From the NCBI GenBank assembly GCA_025360745.1, contig JANYBP010000033.1:1-64000 (forward strand): DNA of 64,000 nucleotides, given 5' to 3'. The position numbers and the translations under genes were made by a program. Source of the DNA: a bacterium (GTDB lineage Bacteria > Verrucomicrobiota > Kiritimatiellia > CAIKKV01 > CAIYGI01). Under the pieces are notes generated by a model. It worked only from the letters and a program-made list of their open reading frames with translations, had not been told where the DNA came from and made no database searches. Below, piece after piece: positions 62,290 through 64,000 of this stretch. Positions within the stretch are counted from its first letter, which is position 1; each line of letters opens with the position of its first letter.

Positions 62290-62826
62290 TCAGTGTTCGG
62301 CGCCAAGTCCGGCTGCCAGGTCCAGCGACTCCGCGCTCATGGCGGCGGGCAGTGCGGCCCAGAAGCCGCTATCGTCGGAGGCAAGCGTGAATCCAAGATA
62401 TAGGCACGCAGCATGCATTGTACACTTTTCGCAAAGCACGCGGAGTCCTTTCCGCAAGGCCGCCGCTTCAGGCGGCGGCGGGTCCTCTTTCAGGAAGGCG
62501 CCTTCGTGCGCAATGCCCTGCGCTTCCAGGAAGTTTTCGATTGCAGCGCCATGCCTGGCCAGCAGCCAGGCGCGCAGCAGATCGCCCTGAAACTTGCGGA
62601 ATTCGGGCTGCCCGGCGCGCAACAACAGCCAGCCGGCCAATTTGTCCGCCGTCTGAGCCTTCAAAAACTTTTCGCGAAAGTGCATGGCATTGCACAATGC
62701 GGCGAGCATAGCCGGGCGTTCGTGCCGCGATATTTCGTCGGACGCCGTCCAGATGTCCCCGCAGGCTTCGCGCCGTTCCTCCGGCGTCATGGCTTTCCAT
62801 AATTCACTATAGTTGGGTGGCGTCAT
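62290..62826 (-). CDS. Unknown protein coupled to rmuC
   Basis: The 178-residue protein is not recognised. It is mostly helical ('SELWKAMTPEERREACGDIW', 'MLAALCNAMHFREKFLKAQT', 'LLRAWLLARHGAAIENFLEA') and ends with a Cys-containing segment ('CEKCTMHAACLYLGF') that could bind metal. Its ATG overlaps the rmuC stop by four bases (ATGA), implying co-translation with RmuC. It has no signal peptide or transmembrane helix. The reading frame is supported by its overlap, length and coherent amino-acid composition. Confidence 0.65.
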   Translation of the reverse strand: MTPPNYSELWKAMTPEERREACGDIWTASDEISRHERPAMLAALCNAMHFREKFLKAQTADKLAGWLLLRAGQPEFRKFQGDLLRAWLLARHGAAIENFLEAQGIAHEGAFLKEDPPPPEAAALRKGLRVLCEKCTMHAACLYLGFTLASDDSGFWAALPAAMSAESLDLAAGLGAEH

Positions 62827-64000
62827 CTTTGCTCTCCACCGGACGGCTCTGTCCGTCCGTCATCCGGTTCGTGGTTGTTTTCTTCGTCGCCGACGGCCGC
62901 GGCATCCGTTTCCGCGCCTTGTTCCGCAAGGCTTACTACCGTTTGCGACTGTCCGTCCGGCAATTGCTCCACCACCCGGAGCCTGCGCTCCATGGCCCGG
63001 GAGCGAGCCGATGTTTCTTCCAGCGTGTTCGACGCGGTATTGAGTTGTTTCTTCAGCTTATCCAGGACCGCCCCGAACTTGCCGAACTCCGTCTTGACCG
63101 CGCCCAGCACCATCCAGACTTCGTGCGCACGCTGCTCGATGGCCAGCGTTTGAAAGCCGACGCGCAGGCTGCTCAAAATCGCGGACAAGGTCGTCGGACC
63201 CGCCACCAGCACGCGGTACTTGCGCTGCAGTTCATCGTGCAGTCCGGGCTGGCGCAACACTTCGGCATATAGACCTTCGGTGGGCAGGAACATGATTCCA
63301 AAATCGGTTGTGGCGGGCGGGGCCACATACTTGTCGTGAATGTCCCTGGCGGACTTCAGAATCGCAATGCTCAGGGCCTTGCTGGCGGCCTTGACCTGCT
63401 CGCCGTCGGAGCGGTCGGCGGCTTCCAGCAGACGTTCATAGTCTTCCTTGGGAAACTTGGCGTCGATCGGCATCCAGACCGGCGCGTCCCCCGGCTGGCC
63501 CTTGCCGGGCAACTTCACGGCAAACTCGACCTGTTCACCGCCTTCCCTGAGCCGGACATTTTTTGCGAACTGGTCGGGCGTAAGAATGTCGTCCAGTATC
63601 GCGCCCAGCTGGTACTCGCCCCAGGTGCCGCGCTCCTTGACGTTGGTCAGCACCCGCTTCAGATCGCCCACACCGTTGGCCAGGCTCCGCATTTCGCCCA
63701 GTCCGCGCTGCACCGCTTCCAGGCGGTCGCTGACCAGTTTGAAGGACTCGCCCAGCCTTTTCTCCAGCGTGTTGTGCAGTTTCTCGTCCACCGTCTGCCG
63801 CATCTCGTCCAACTTCTTCTCGTTGCCTTCCTGAATCTGGCGGAATTTCTGCTCCAGCATGTCGCGTTCTTTGGCCTGCTCCAGACGGATGGAAGTTGTC
63901 AGGCCACCCAGCAAGTCCTTCTGATCCGCGCCCAGCGTGCTGACGGTTTTGACCAGCAACGCATTGGCCTGCGTCTGCGCCGCCGCCACTTCCTCGCGCA
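62823..64000 (-). CDS. rmuC: DNA recombination protein RmuC (5' end beyond window)
   Basis: The visible 388 or more residues include the coiled-coil part ('QKFRQIQEGNEKKLDEMRQT') and the conserved RmuC domain ('LTNVKERGTWGEYQLGAILD', 'WMPIDAKFPKEDYERLLEAA', 'IMFLPTEGLYAEVLRQPGLH', 'VLVAGPTTLSAILSSLRVGF'), related to PD-(D/E)XK nucleases. RmuC limits inversions at short inverted repeats in E. coli, notable given the palindromes in this window. The frame is open to the window edge, so the N-terminal anchor is missing here. An acidic tail ('EQGAETDAAAVGDEEN') ends the protein. Confidence 0.92.
   Translation of the reverse strand, partial: REEVAAAQTQANALLVKTVSTLGADQKDLLGGLTTSIRLEQAKERDMLEQKFRQIQEGNEKKLDEMRQTVDEKLHNTLEKRLGESFKLVSDRLEAVQRGLGEMRSLANGVGDLKRVLTNVKERGTWGEYQLGAILDDILTPDQFAKNVRLREGGEQVEFAVKLPGKGQPGDAPVWMPIDAKFPKEDYERLLEAADRSDGEQVKAASKALSIAILKSARDIHDKYVAPPATTDFGIMFLPTEGLYAEVLRQPGLHDELQRKYRVLVAGPTTLSAILSSLRVGFQTLAIEQRAHEVWMVLGAVKTEFGKFGAVLDKLKKQLNTASNTLEETSARSRAMERRLRVVEQLPDGQSQTVVSLAEQGAETDAAAVGDEENNHEPDDGRTEPSGGEQR

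Overview
The window is 64 kb of mostly GC-rich bacterial chromosome. The organism makes a Gram-negative envelope: it has the Kdo transferase WaaA, a TolC-type outer-membrane factor and an outer-membrane beta-barrel. It uses the MEP isoprenoid route (IspD) and ferredoxin-linked fermentative pyruvate metabolism (a single-chain NifJ). Rhamnose-pathway genes, many hybrid histidine kinases and short 'CAGAAGTCAGAAGTC'- and 'CAGCCTTCAGCCTAAA'-like intergenic repeats would fit the PVC group (Verrucomicrobiota/Kiritimatiellota/Lentisphaerota). That placement is an inference, because no rRNA or tRNA gene is present to test it.

Layout. 0.2-6 kb (minus strand): a CoaB-HD fusion, a vapBC-type toxin-antitoxin pair with a palindromic operator over its promoter, a thymidylate-synthase-like protein, waaA, a metallophosphoesterase and ispD. 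6.1-10.2 kb (plus): maf, then a lower-GC island with vsr, a RadC-N/cytosine-C5 methyltransferase fusion, a DUF4928 protein (candidate restriction enzyme) and a small gene apparently split at a 7-A run. 10.4-12.3 kb: an OmpR-type regulator whose 3' end has a diverged second copy beyond an AbiEii-like toxin-antitoxin pair. 12.3-18.4 kb: a 2031-residue bacterial alpha-2-macroglobulin with an intact thioester motif. 18.5-20.2 kb: pirin and Tag. 20.3-26.2 kb: a DUF2892-TolC-MFP-RND efflux operon whose RND gene carries an in-frame low-complexity insert. 26.3-29.6 kb: a small anchored protein, a beta-barrel, a five-helix membrane protein overlapping an 8Fe ferredoxin, and a CDF metal exporter. 29.7-33.1 kb (minus): a nitroreductase remnant abutting rplT, then rpmI, infC (ATT start, Pro/Ala-rich tail) and thrS without a TGS domain. 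33.3-36.8 kb: a GH2 C-terminal fragment, DUF202, a class II aldolase and L-rhamnose isomerase.

36.9-54.3 kb is the most striking region: nine tightly packed or overlapping plus-strand genes encoding six sensor/hybrid kinases, a stand-alone receiver, a CheR-like protein with altered motifs, and a truncated receiver-receiver-HPt protein. No DNA-binding or enzymatic output domain is visible in it. The likely wiring is several kinases converging on the single HPt, with output through a receiver here or elsewhere.

54.4-64 kb: nifJ, a repeat-rich 355-bp gap, thiC, mazG, then on the minus strand a PAS-PAS-SpoIIE phosphatase, an unknown protein and rmuC, which runs off the window end. Most of the longest opposite-strand ORFs in the track are GC-driven shadows of these genes.
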